Source: JAVZLQ01 sp049972525
GTDB lineage: Archaea; Thermoproteota; Bathyarchaeia; Bathyarchaeales; Bathycorpusculaceae
DNA: 60,622 nt
Direction of reading: 5' to 3'
Assembly: GCA_049972525.1 (NCBI GenBank)
Contig: JBMFKI010000006.1
Location: 1 to 60,622, forward strand
Part shown: piece by piece, positions 34,214 to 42,512 of the stretch
Position numbering within the stretch: position 1 is the first letter of the stretch
How the letters are laid out: every line of letters starts with the position of its first letter
Position numbers and translations under genes: made by a program
Notes under the pieces: generated by a model
Databases searched by the model: none
Seen by the model: only the letters and a program-made list of their open reading frames with translations
Told to the model about the DNA's origin: nothing

Positions 34214-35188
34214 TTAGCCCTCTATTCTTTGAAGTCTAGAGATTTTGTTGCCCTTAAACTCTATCAGGAAAGCTCTCAAGATTCCTTCTGCGTATTCGCT
34301 TCCAGGGTTTACGCAGTGGGTCTTTCCAATTTTCATTGAACCCGCTGCCTCGTGTATGTGCCCATGAAGCCCTAGGAAAGGTTGGTATTTTTCAATCATT
34401 TTCCTAACAGCTTTTGAGCCTACTGGAACCATTATGACGCTTCCGCCTTGGATTATTGGGTTTAGATCTTTGTCTAGGAGTGGCGCTTCGTCTAGTTTCG
34501 ACTGGTATGGTGGAGCGTGAAAGTTGAATATGGCGTTTTCAACGTTTTTCAATTGTGAAATGTACTTTTCAAGTCTTTGTTCGAGTTTCTCCTCTTCCTC
34601 CTCACGTGTTGTTTTCCATGGACTTGGGTTCACCCATCCGCAGCTTACCATCTCATGTGCATCGTCAACTTCTATTACTTTTCCCTCTCCATTTATTACG
34701 TGTTTGTGATTGTTGACTATTTCATCAACCGCTGGTCTGTCATCGTTTCCTGGGCAGACAACTACCCTCGTTTCGCTTGGAACCTTCTGCGGGATTAGGT
34801 CAAGCCAGTTTTTTATCGTTTCAATCATTACTTTGTGGAAGACCTCGTCGACTTTTTTGGGATTCTCCACCATTTCTTCGTATTCGCTTTCATTTGTCAC
34901 ATATGGGTAATAGCCTATACCCCTTATCTCTTTCAGGGCTTTCTCTATTTCCCCTTCGTCCACAGTGTGGGTTCTTTTAAGGTGGTAGTAAGAGTATTTT
35001 CCATCTTTCTGTTTGACAACCGGCACTATCATTTTTCCAGTTAAGTCTCCGCCGCATATTGCCACATCCACCTTTAACATTGCTGAGGCGTTTAAGAATT
35101 TTCTCCACACGCCTTCCGAGCCATGCATGTCCGTCGCGAATAGAATTCTTGTTTCCGCCTCTTTTTTCTTTTTGAATAGAAACGCCAA
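34214..35188 (-). CDS. Metallophosphoesterase (calcineurin-like)
   Basis: 324 residues. Calcineurin-type ligands: ATDMHGSE (D-x-H) at the N-terminus, CGGDLTGK, PGNDDRP (GND in place of GNH), FHAPPY and LHGHIHEA (GHxH). A long insert (about 60-125) and a charged helix (EEEEEKLEQRLEKY) are unusual additions. A phosphodiesterase or phosphatase of unknown substrate. First gene of a probable operon with the nucleotidyltransferase-like gene, which suggests opposing addition and removal of a nucleotide group; this is inference. Confidence 0.84.
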   Translation of the reverse strand: MAFLFKKKKEAETRILFATDMHGSEGVWRKFLNASAMLKVDVAICGGDLTGKMIVPVVKQKDGKYSYYHLKRTHTVDEGEIEKALKEIRGIGYYPYVTNESEYEEMVENPKKVDEVFHKVMIETIKNWLDLIPQKVPSETRVVVCPGNDDRPAVDEIVNNHKHVINGEGKVIEVDDAHEMVSCGWVNPSPWKTTREEEEEKLEQRLEKYISQLKNVENAIFNFHAPPYQSKLDEAPLLDKDLNPIIQGGSVIMVPVGSKAVRKMIEKYQPFLGLHGHIHEAAGSMKIGKTHCVNPGSEYAEGILRAFLIEFKGNKISRLQRIEG

Positions 35189-35311
35189 CTAAACCATTCC
35201 TTTGCGCTTTTTCACCATGTAAATCATGGAGTTGCATTATTTAAATTTAGAGTTTATAGAAAGTTTTAAATTTGGATAGAACTAAAACTAGATGTTCGGT
35301 GTTATAACAAA

Positions 35312-37021
35312 ATGGCTTCAAGTAAACCAGGACTTTTTGCCAGAGAAGCAACTGGACTTGTGCGAGAGATAGGCTTCACAATGGGCGTAATAATAATACT
35401 CAGCCACGTCATCGGTTTAGGCTGGCAGAAACGTGCATTCCAATTTACAGGACCCGCGCCTATGCCGACTGATTGGATGCCTCTTGGGCTTCCAGCAATT
35501 TTCTGGGCGTTCTTGATATGCGGAATAGTTGTGTTGATAACCGGCTACGCTGCTGGTTACGTCGCTGCGGCTATGCCCCGTTCAGGAGGCGGCTACGTCA
35601 CAATTTCAAGGGTGATACATCCGTCAATAGGCTACATTGCTGGTTGGCTAATGTTCCTTGCCGAAGCCTTTTCCTATGGATTAATCGGCGTCGCCGTCTT
35701 TGAAGGAATTGAAACATTCTTCGGCATTGCGATGCCCAACACAGTTATAGACTTTGGTCCAGGTGGACGTTTTCTTGCAGGTTTAATAATAGTCTGGATA
35801 TTCGCAATAATTGCACTGTTGGGTACGAAGCTTTATGGGCGGTTGATGGAGGTAATGTTCTACATTCCAGCAGCAATAACAATAGTATTCTTCGTGATGT
35901 GGGTATACGGTGCATTAAATCCAAGTGTTCTAGCAACAGGTGTACAAAATGTTATGGGAGCACCGCCAAGCACGTTCAATGCTGTTGCACAAGCGACTGG
36001 CATGACTTCTGAGCCAGCCGGATTCTTTGATGCCTTTTCATATGCCCTTCCTGGAGCATTCTGGGCTTACATGGGCTGGTATGCAACAACATTCGTAGCT
36101 GGAGAAGTTAAGGAGGCGAACAAAAAACTTCCAAAAGTACTTCTGGTTTCAGGGCTTCTCGTGATGGTAATCTATCTGGCAGCCTCATCGGTTTCAGCGA
36201 TGACTGCAATGGGAGTTGAGCCTTTCACCGACGCTAATGGGCACCAATGGAGCTTCTTCCAGTCATACGCTTGGTTAAGCTATCCACCATCAAGCGTTAA
36301 AGGTGCGGTTAAAGCAGCTAGAGCTGCTGCCATTCCTAACTTTAAAGGCGCCTGGAGCACGGGCTTAGCTTCCATGATTGCAAACGGCATGGGCTTAGGC
36401 TGGCTTCCAATAATAATCGCTATAGGCGCCGTATTCTGGGTTGCAAACGACATTCCACCATTCCTGCTTGTCGCCTCTCGAACATTCTTCGCCATGTCAT
36501 TTGACAGAATGATGCCTGAAAAATTCGCCTACGTCAGCGAAAGATGGCACGCCCCAGTTTGGGCAATAATAGTAACTGCAGTTTTCGCTATTCCGGCATG
36601 CATGGCTGAGGCAGACTTCCCAGCTGGAGCAGCAAGTTATTTGGCGTTCGCTGGTGTTGTTGGAACCGACATTTTCGACGCGACCTTCTTGACGCTATTC
36701 TGTGTCTCGTGTATGCTTCTTCCACTAGAAAGGAAGGAAATCTACGACCGGGCAGCAGTTAAACATTCAATAGGTAGTGTTGTTACCTTAGGCTTTTTCG
36801 CAACTTTGGGTGGAGCTTTCTGTCTGTATGAATTCATAAAAGAGTCTCCATGGATATGGTCGTTCTTCACAACAGGCGCAGCGATGGAAGACCTTGTAAG
36901 CGCTATTGGATTCTTTGGCTGCATAGTTGCGGGTATACTGTTATACGTTTACTACATGTATCGGAACACCACGAGAGGCATTGACATGCGTACGCTTTAC
37001 ATCAGCGTACCGCCAGAATAG
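35312..37021 (+). CDS. APC-superfamily amino-acid permease
   Basis: 569 residues with about 12 membrane helices. N-terminal GFTMGVIIILSHVIGLGW and SGGGYVTISRVIHPSIGYIAGW are the TM1/TM3 signatures of APC transporters, although TM1 lacks the usual GSG. Long hydrophilic insertions (residues about 210-260 and 315-350) lie outside the core. Probably imports amino acids by proton or sodium symport. An AT-rich promoter-like TTTAAATTTGG lies about 45 bases upstream. The next gene starts 55 bases later. Confidence 0.88.
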   Translation: MASSKPGLFAREATGLVREIGFTMGVIIILSHVIGLGWQKRAFQFTGPAPMPTDWMPLGLPAIFWAFLICGIVVLITGYAAGYVAAAMPRSGGGYVTISRVIHPSIGYIAGWLMFLAEAFSYGLIGVAVFEGIETFFGIAMPNTVIDFGPGGRFLAGLIIVWIFAIIALLGTKLYGRLMEVMFYIPAAITIVFFVMWVYGALNPSVLATGVQNVMGAPPSTFNAVAQATGMTSEPAGFFDAFSYALPGAFWAYMGWYATTFVAGEVKEANKKLPKVLLVSGLLVMVIYLAASSVSAMTAMGVEPFTDANGHQWSFFQSYAWLSYPPSSVKGAVKAARAAAIPNFKGAWSTGLASMIANGMGLGWLPIIIAIGAVFWVANDIPPFLLVASRTFFAMSFDRMMPEKFAYVSERWHAPVWAIIVTAVFAIPACMAEADFPAGAASYLAFAGVVGTDIFDATFLTLFCVSCMLLPLERKEIYDRAAVKHSIGSVVTLGFFATLGGAFCLYEFIKESPWIWSFFTTGAAMEDLVSAIGFFGCIVAGILLYVYYMYRNTTRGIDMRTLYISVPPE

Positions 37022-37076
37022 CCTTAAATACACTCCCCTTTTTATTTATCTTCACGCAAAGAATGGTGTCTTAGAC

Positions 37077-37979
37077 TTGTATGAGCTGGATTTTGCCGTT
37101 GACATAGTTGAAGAACAGTTAGTGAAGGGAAACCTAAGGTGGCTTGCAAATTTCAGCGAAATCCATAAAGACTACGCGGTAGGCGATGTTATATTTCCGC
37201 TATACGCGTCTGGAAGCCTACAAGAAAAAGGCTTCTTCTTATCAAAGATTTTCTCTGCTATGGTGACGCCGAAATACAAAGTTCATCTGTTGATTTACAC
37301 AGAGCAGAATTTTGACCCGAAATTCATCAGAAAGCTTGTTCTGGCATGTAAAAGCAAATTTGGCGCCGAAGACTGGGTTTTCCTAGGACTGGTTCAGAGT
37401 CAGGCATTTCAGAAAGCCTCAAAAGAAGTAATAGCTAGCACTGCGGATAAAAATGTTGGAGTGGCTGCCTACAGCCTAGCCTCAAAGGAAACTATAACGT
37501 CTGAAAATGTTCTCGGGAAAGGATTGGCAAAACAGTTGAAGTTAACCGAAGCAAAGTTTGAGGCTTTTGACCTGCCAAGCTATGTAAAGAGTTTCACGAT
37601 AACACTTTTCTTCATGGTGCTTTTACTAGTTTTCCTGGCATTTTCTGGTTTGCAAGCAGCAGTTCAGCCTTTACCGCTATTAATTGCAATTATGGTTTCG
37701 CTCGTCCTAGGCTATCGCTTATATAAAGTTCGTTATCACACTGCACTTTTCCTGGATAACAAGGGCTTTAAACTTTGGGAAGGCAAAGCTGCAAAAGAGG
37801 GCAAATGGTCAAACTTTTCAAACGTGACAATCTACGTGACGCCAAAGCGTGAAACATGCTTGAGGCTACACTCCAAAGATGGAACCTTCGACTTGCCGCT
37901 TTCAAGAATCGGTTTGTCAAGAAAAGAAGCCTATTCCGCAATTAAAAAGTTGATAAAAAAGAATGAGACTACTCGATGA
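37077..37979 (+). CDS. Membrane protein of unknown function following the APC permease
   Basis: About 300 residues from TTG at 37077; the longer frame starting at 36927 overlaps the permease and is probably not used. An N-terminal alpha/beta domain (about 1-170, LYELDFAVDIVEEQL and HLLIYTEQNF) precedes two closely spaced membrane helices (about 180-225) and a C-terminal cytoplasmic beta-rich domain resembling a PH-like fold. No family recognised. Position 55 bases after the permease suggests a shared transcript. Overlaps the convergent gene by 11 bases. Confidence 0.68.
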   Translation: MYELDFAVDIVEEQLVKGNLRWLANFSEIHKDYAVGDVIFPLYASGSLQEKGFFLSKIFSAMVTPKYKVHLLIYTEQNFDPKFIRKLVLACKSKFGAEDWVFLGLVQSQAFQKASKEVIASTADKNVGVAAYSLASKETITSENVLGKGLAKQLKLTEAKFEAFDLPSYVKSFTITLFFMVLLLVFLAFSGLQAAVQPLPLLIAIMVSLVLGYRLYKVRYHTALFLDNKGFKLWEGKAAKEGKWSNFSNVTIYVTPKRETCLRLHSKDGTFDLPLSRIGLSRKEAYSAIKKLIKKNETTR

Positions 37980-39063
37980 TTGGTGTTTCCACAGCGGTGT
38001 TCCACCATGGCTTATCCCACTTTTTATCCACAATTGGCAACTCTTTAAGAAGGCACCGTATTCGATCAGTTGCCGTTGAGATTTCGCTTCTTGATATCCA
38101 CCTTTTAAGAACATCAGCCTTTTCAACGATATTCCTAAGGTTCAAAGTCACAGTTAAAGCAAGTTTCTTGTCTCTCTCCAGAATTTTCCTCATCTTCTGT
38201 GCATCTATTTTTTCAGCTCCGACGCCGATCTCGTGATCTAAAAATATGGCGCAGACATCTTTAACATCCTTATCTTCCATTCCGACAACAATCTTGTCCT
38301 CTGCATAGTGCGCGTATGGTAGAACTCTGTAATCGCAGTGGCACCTTTTTAGCTCCTTTAGGCTACTTTTTGGCATGTCGAGTATGAACTGCGCCTTCGA
38401 AATTATGAGTTTCTCCAAACCTATGGTGTGCAGGTTCTCCTTGTAACTCGAAAAGGAATCTCTAACGTCTACTCTATGCCTCAAATCTATCGCGTCGCAG
38501 AACAAGTCAAGAACGGTTATCTTTGGAAGTCCTTCCTCAGTTATGCCGTTAATCGTCGTCAACCTGTATCTTTCTCCATGCCTCCAAGCGTTAAAACGTC
38601 TATCATTCGCCGTCGCAAAAGACTTGTACTGCGTTCCAAAGGCGCCATCCATCCTCAATAAAAGCTTGTAGAAATCAACTCCCTGCTTCTTAGGAACTAT
38701 AAAATCCGTGTCCTTAATCGATCTCTCAAGCGAACCACCAGAATTTGCGCTTGGACAGTGAATTTTCACGGCAGCGCCGCCGAACAACAAAGCGGGAATA
38801 GGATTTTTGCTAACAACCTTTTCGAAGACTTTTGGGTATAACTCGTGAAGTTTAGGCGCGTTCACGGCAGCCCAAAGCACAACCATGGCGCTTTTCATTG
38901 GAAAATAACTCAAATCTATGTATGAAGGCAAACCTAAACTATCCCTCAAATCTTCCGCATCAACATGCGAGGTTAACGGCAAATCAACCTCATAGGTAGT
39001 CCCATCTAAATCCCTGTACAAAACAAACTTGCCTGAACCGCCAACGTTTCCTCTTTCAATCAA
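37969..39063 (-). CDS. Second nucleotidyltransferase-fold protein, distant paralogue of the 33267 gene
   Basis: 364 residues. The core parallels the 33267 product: ALLFGGAAVKIHC (GG at 95-96), DTDFIV (D118, D120) and TVLDLFCDAI (D186, D190), with an insertion of about 35 residues between the second and third acidic motifs. A long N-terminal extension (1-85) and a helical C-terminus ending W-W-N-T-A-V-E-T-P complete it. No database family is recognised with confidence. Monocistronic; faces the membrane-protein gene and is divergent from tRNA-Trp. Confidence 0.66.
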   Translation of the reverse strand: MIERGNVGGSGKFVLYRDLDGTTYEVDLPLTSHVDAEDLRDSLGLPSYIDLSYFPMKSAMVVLWAAVNAPKLHELYPKVFEKVVSKNPIPALLFGGAAVKIHCPSANSGGSLERSIKDTDFIVPKKQGVDFYKLLLRMDGAFGTQYKSFATANDRRFNAWRHGERYRLTTINGITEEGLPKITVLDLFCDAIDLRHRVDVRDSFSSYKENLHTIGLEKLIISKAQFILDMPKSSLKELKRCHCDYRVLPYAHYAEDKIVVGMEDKDVKDVCAIFLDHEIGVGAEKIDAQKMRKILERDKKLALTVTLNLRNIVEKADVLKRWISRSEISTATDRIRCLLKELPIVDKKWDKPWWNTAVETPIIE

Positions 39064-39167
39064 ATTCCTTCACATCTACCATCCAATACTTACGTAGACT
39101 AACAATAAATACTTTACAAAACGCTGCAAAAATAATTAAGTCTTATTCCAAATCAAAAAGCAATAAC

Positions 39168-39178
39168 GCATATATCCA
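39168..39178 (+). promoter_or_regulatory. TATA box of tRNA-Trp
   Basis: GCATATATCCA at 39168-39178, about 45 bases before the mature 5' end of tRNA-Trp. Position and sequence suit an archaeal TATA box with a short 5' leader to be removed by RNase P. Confidence 0.5.
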
Positions 39179-39217
39179 ATCACTCACACAAATTCTAACG
39201 CAAAATCCTCTAAAAAA

Positions 39218-39389
39218 GGGGCCGTAGTCTAGGAAGGCATGACGACGGGCTCCAGAACACGCGCAAAACGGGTTTGCGGACCGCCATGCGGAATGAAGAA
39301 GTTCTGGAGCGGTCAAAGAGAAACCCGTAGAAACAGCCAAGCGCTGTTTCGGGGAAAGGTCGCCGGTTCAAATCCGGCCGGCCCCACCA
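39218..39389 (+). tRNA. tRNA-Trp(CCA) with two introns
   Basis: Acceptor stem GGGGCCG pairs perfectly with CGGCCCC (39379-39385), followed by A and an encoded CCA. Anticodon stem ACGGG pairs with CCCGT (39324-39328); anticodon CCA is at 39252-39254. A first intron of about 67 bases (about 39256-39322) sits at the canonical position 37/38 and contains TTCTGGAGC, complementary to the anticodon region. A second insert of about 28 bases (about 39330-39357) with an 8-bp hairpin (GAAACAGC / GCTGTTTC) lies in the variable region. Its flanks allow a CCC/GGG helix with 3-base bulges, a bulge-helix-bulge-like form. T-arm is GCCGG TTCAAAT CCGGC. Confidence 0.88.
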
Positions 39390-39564
39390 CAATTTGTGGT
39401 GCGTTTTTAGTGGAAAGCGGTTATAGAGATTTGCGTGATTTGGTGACCGATGTCGATGAAGTTTACATTTGCAATATGTGGTAACAAGGTTAGGGTTTTG
39501 GAGGCTGATAAGGGGACGCTTGTTTACTGGGAAAGCCAATGGTTTTTGTCGGATAAAATAGCGC

Positions 39565-40176
39565 TTATGGCTGTTTCATGAATTCAATGAATTCTTCAAG
39601 ACTTCGCTTCTCAAGCGTATAGTTTGTTCTCCTCTCTTTGCCGATTGTTGAGTGTGAGCTTTCGCCGTAATCGTGACCTGGATAGACTTCAATGTCATCG
39701 TCTAGCTTTAGCAGCTTGTTGAAGAGGGTGTTGTACATGTCTTTTGGGTTTCCGCCTGGGAGGTCTGTTCTGCCGCATTCTCCGATGAAGAGTGTGTCTC
39801 CTGTGAGTAGTTTGCCGTTTACTAGGAGGCATATGCTGTCTGGTGTGTGTCCAGGCGTGTGAATTACTTTTATTGTTGTTTCTCCAATTTTTAGGGTGTT
39901 GCCGTCTTCTACGCTTATTTGTTTGTTGATTTTTGATTGCTTGTGGGCTGCAATTTTTGCGTTGAAGCTTTTTTGCAGTTCTCGGTTGCCAGCCGTGTGA
40001 TCTACGTGTCCATGAGTGTTTATTATAAGTTTCAGCTGGAGGTTTTGCTCCTTCAAAATTTTGGTTATGGCTTCTGCGTTGAAGCTTGGGTCAACTACTG
40101 CTGCTTCTCTTGTTTTTTCATCTGCTATTATGTAGGAGAAGTTGTCACCTCGATGTTTTATTTGTATAAAAAGCAC
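39565..40176 (-). CDS. Metallo-beta-lactamase-fold hydrolase, glyoxalase II-like
   Basis: 203 residues. Metal site THGHVDHTAGN (about residues 53-63) with the HxHxDH motif, later HTPGHTPDS, LLTGDTLF and PGHDYGE. Length and motifs match short glyoxalase II or persulfide-dioxygenase-like enzymes; there is no C-terminal glyoxalase domain, so the substrate is open. Start GTG at 40176, with AGGTG about 8 bases upstream and a perfect palindrome GTGTGCACAC (40177-40186) in between. Confidence 0.88.
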   Translation of the reverse strand: MLFIQIKHRGDNFSYIIADEKTREAAVVDPSFNAEAITKILKEQNLQLKLIINTHGHVDHTAGNRELQKSFNAKIAAHKQSKINKQISVEDGNTLKIGETTIKVIHTPGHTPDSICLLVNGKLLTGDTLFIGECGRTDLPGGNPKDMYNTLFNKLLKLDDDIEVYPGHDYGESSHSTIGKERRTNYTLEKRSLEEFIEFMKQP

Positions 40177-40196
40177 GTGTGCACACCTTCTCTTAT

Positions 40197-41582
40197 TTAT
40201 ATTTGCAGTTGTTCAACTCTCATACCCATCCCTGTTAGCTCTTCAAGGTTTTCAATGCAGCCTATGCTTGCGTCTATGTTGCGGTGTTTTGGGTGAACCC
40301 ACATGAACTGCGGGGACAAGTTGAATTGCATTGGGATTTTTGTTGAAACCCCGTAGGCTTCTAGGTTTCTGATTAAGGCGTTGTTAGCGCAAGCAGTTCT
40401 TATTGAGGTGTAGCTTTTGAGCAGTTCCTTTGCGCCGAAGACTCCTATTCCATGCCACAAGGCGGCGTTTTCCGGAGAAGCAATTGAATAAAGAAAGAAT
40501 TGTGGGGATGAAGGTGTTTCCCTAAAACTGTAGTTTGTTAATGCTTCCCCGTTAACTGTAAATTCATCTTCAGCCTTTGCCACGCTTACGTCGTTTGGGT
40601 CTATGGCATTTGGATAAAGCGGCGTTGTCTTGTAGCTTACTTTTACGCTTTTCAGCTTTTCATCTTCAAAGTATATTCTGCCTCTTGCTGCGCGTTTTGA
40701 GCCATAGCCCTTAACAGAATGTGGGATAGTTAGAAGTGTTGTGCGCTTCTTCATGCTTCTTCCCATGCAGTCATACGCCTTTTCAACCGCGTAGTAGTCT
40801 CTATGTGCTTCTCTTATTATGTGGTGCAGTAAGCCTTGAGCATCTTCTCTTTGCATGGTTTCAATTGGCATTCGCATTGCGTATAAACATAAGTCCATTC
40901 CAAAAGAAGCTGAAAGTTTCTCCATCTGTGCGTATTTCACCGCGTCAACCATGTCCACATAACTGTTACCGCAGTTTTCTAAGCATTGCCTTATAAGGGC
41001 AATCTCGCCCTGCGATATTAATGTGCCATCATATTTTCTTGCAAAATTTTCATCTATTTTCAAATTGTCAGTTTTAACATATGCTGATGGAAATGCACTT
41101 TGCCCGCTTGTTACAATTGACTCCTTCAGCGGGTTCATTGAGTACCTGTCTGGTTCAGTGTCATCGGTGTTAAGCAAAAAAGCGACAATTTTTCCTTCTG
41201 GCGGTTTTTGCAGCATTTCACATATCGCGTTTACGTCTTCTCGGCTGATTTCGCCCAAGCCATGCTGATAGAAGTAGTTTCCACACACTTCAAGCAATCG
41301 CGCGGCAACTATTCCCTGAACTTCTTCAACGGTCAAATGCGGATTTGAGTATTCCACGGAGCTTCTCAAAAAGAAGTGTTTGCCGCTGAACTTAACCTCA
41401 CGTTTCTTCCCTTCCATGAAATAGAAAAAAGTGAATTCCCTTTTCTCGTTTCCCTCAAAATTCGAAAGTGTTTGCACTAAAACTTCTATGCATGCACGCG
41501 AGTTCTTCAGAAAATCCTCAAGAATTAATTTGGCTAAATTTTGCGATGACAAACTTTCAGCCCCTCTCCAGAGATTCTGCAA
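40197..41582 (-). CDS. Conserved hypothetical protein, 461 residues, no recognised family
   Basis: 461 residues, soluble, no signal or membrane segment, no known motif. Mixed alpha/beta with several aromatic and Cys residues (for example ENCGNSYVDMVDA, CIENLEEL); a DLCLYAMRMPIETMQREDAQG block and an SPQFFLYSIASPENAALWH block look like structured core. Start ATG at 41582 overlaps the 3' end of the GNAT gene by 26 bases; a later start cannot be excluded. Likely translated with the GNAT gene and followed 20 bases later by the MBL hydrolase. Function unknown. Confidence 0.7.
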   Translation of the reverse strand: MQNLWRGAESLSSQNLAKLILEDFLKNSRACIEVLVQTLSNFEGNEKREFTFFYFMEGKKREVKFSGKHFFLRSSVEYSNPHLTVEEVQGIVAARLLEVCGNYFYQHGLGEISREDVNAICEMLQKPPEGKIVAFLLNTDDTEPDRYSMNPLKESIVTSGQSAFPSAYVKTDNLKIDENFARKYDGTLISQGEIALIRQCLENCGNSYVDMVDAVKYAQMEKLSASFGMDLCLYAMRMPIETMQREDAQGLLHHIIREAHRDYYAVEKAYDCMGRSMKKRTTLLTIPHSVKGYGSKRAARGRIYFEDEKLKSVKVSYKTTPLYPNAIDPNDVSVAKAEDEFTVNGEALTNYSFRETPSSPQFFLYSIASPENAALWHGIGVFGAKELLKSYTSIRTACANNALIRNLEAYGVSTKIPMQFNLSPQFMWVHPKHRNIDASIGCIENLEELTGMGMRVEQLQI

Positions 41583-42399
41583 TGTAAATACAGTCCTTAA
41601 AAACTAACTGTCCAAAAAACATTCTTACAACATCAAAACTCTCTTTAAACCCAGCATTTAAAAGCATGTTTATTAGGGCTTCTTCCCTTTTAGGGAGACA
41701 CAAGGAAACATCGCGACCTACAAGAGCGTTCAACACAGCCGTTAAAAGAGATATCGCGGTTTTTCTGTTCTTCATTTTGCAGACGAGTGGACCTATCTCC
41801 GAGTACTGGTCGTAAACTTTCGCTAAGACGTACCCGAGAATTTCTCCATCTTCAATTTGGTGATAGCCCAAGTTTCCTTCTGTATTCACAATTTTTTCCA
41901 GCAATTTTTCTCTCGATGCACCGAAGTAAAAGCTGTCAAAATCCACTATTTTCTGCATCTCTGTTTTTCCCACTTTTCTTATGTTAGTGGTTTTTGTATG
42001 CGGAGAGAAGGCTTTGCCGTTTAGAACTGTAAATTCCAAGTCTTGTTTAAAGCCAAATTGTGTGTAAAAGTCAACTTTATCCTTGTAGGAGTATAAGCCG
42101 ATGGTTTTTGCCCCTCTACCTTTTAGGTAATTGATTGCGTATTCTACAATGGTGCTTCCAGCTCCTTTCCTGCGGTAGTTTTCATCTACAATGACATTTC
42201 CAATCCAGCCAACACTACCGAAGCTTACAGTTGTTGTTACACCAATTTTCTCTGCATCTTTCATGAGGATGAAACATCCTTCTGGTTCCAACTGCATCAT
42301 GAATTTGAAGTCTTGTTCTGTTAGGTTCCAGTTCATGGTGTCAGTTATGCGAACTGCAAAATCAATGTCTTCAATGGACATTAGCCTAACATTAAACAT
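41557..42399 (-). CDS. GNAT-family N-acetyltransferase
   Basis: 280 residues. Acetyl-CoA-binding motif A is visible at VIVDENYRRKGAGSTIVEYAINYLKGRGAK (about residues 69-98), with the R/K-x-x-G-x-G loop. The first domain is followed by a second GNAT-like half (about 135-270), a two-domain layout seen in some archaeal and bacterial acetyltransferases. Substrate unknown. Leads a tightly packed set with the 461-residue gene and possibly the MBL hydrolase. Confidence 0.84.
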   Translation of the reverse strand: MFNVRLMSIEDIDFAVRITDTMNWNLTEQDFKFMMQLEPEGCFILMKDAEKIGVTTTVSFGSVGWIGNVIVDENYRRKGAGSTIVEYAINYLKGRGAKTIGLYSYKDKVDFYTQFGFKQDLEFTVLNGKAFSPHTKTTNIRKVGKTEMQKIVDFDSFYFGASREKLLEKIVNTEGNLGYHQIEDGEILGYVLAKVYDQYSEIGPLVCKMKNRKTAISLLTAVLNALVGRDVSLCLPKREEALINMLLNAGFKESFDVVRMFFGQLVFKDCIYIAESLERG

Positions 42400-42512
42400 C
42401 AGTTTTAGGCGTCTCCCGCCAACGTGAATGAGTATTTATCAAGCTGTTTGCTGGCATAAACTTTACTAGGATGATGAACGTGAAATGAAGTCTAAAAATG
42501 TGAGGGGCACAA

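Noticed and set aside
36927..37076. Longer N-terminus for the membrane protein after the APC permease
   Set aside because: The extra 50 residues overlap the permease coding sequence and are not protein-like; TTG 37077 gives a compact start.
39218..39389. Reading the Trp and Pro tRNAs as class II tRNAs with long variable arms
   Set aside because: Anticodons CCA and TGG are not Ser or Leu, and 33-34 bases exceeds the 14-base class II arm seen in the tRNA-Leu here; introns fit better.
39239..39484. Open frames around tRNA-Trp
   Set aside because: They run through the tRNA and its introns; acceptor, anticodon and T-arm pairing account for the sequence.
39450..39581. 43-codon ATG frame after tRNA-Trp
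   Set aside because: No ribosome-binding site or recognisable motif, and it overlaps the 3' end of the MBL gene on the other strand.
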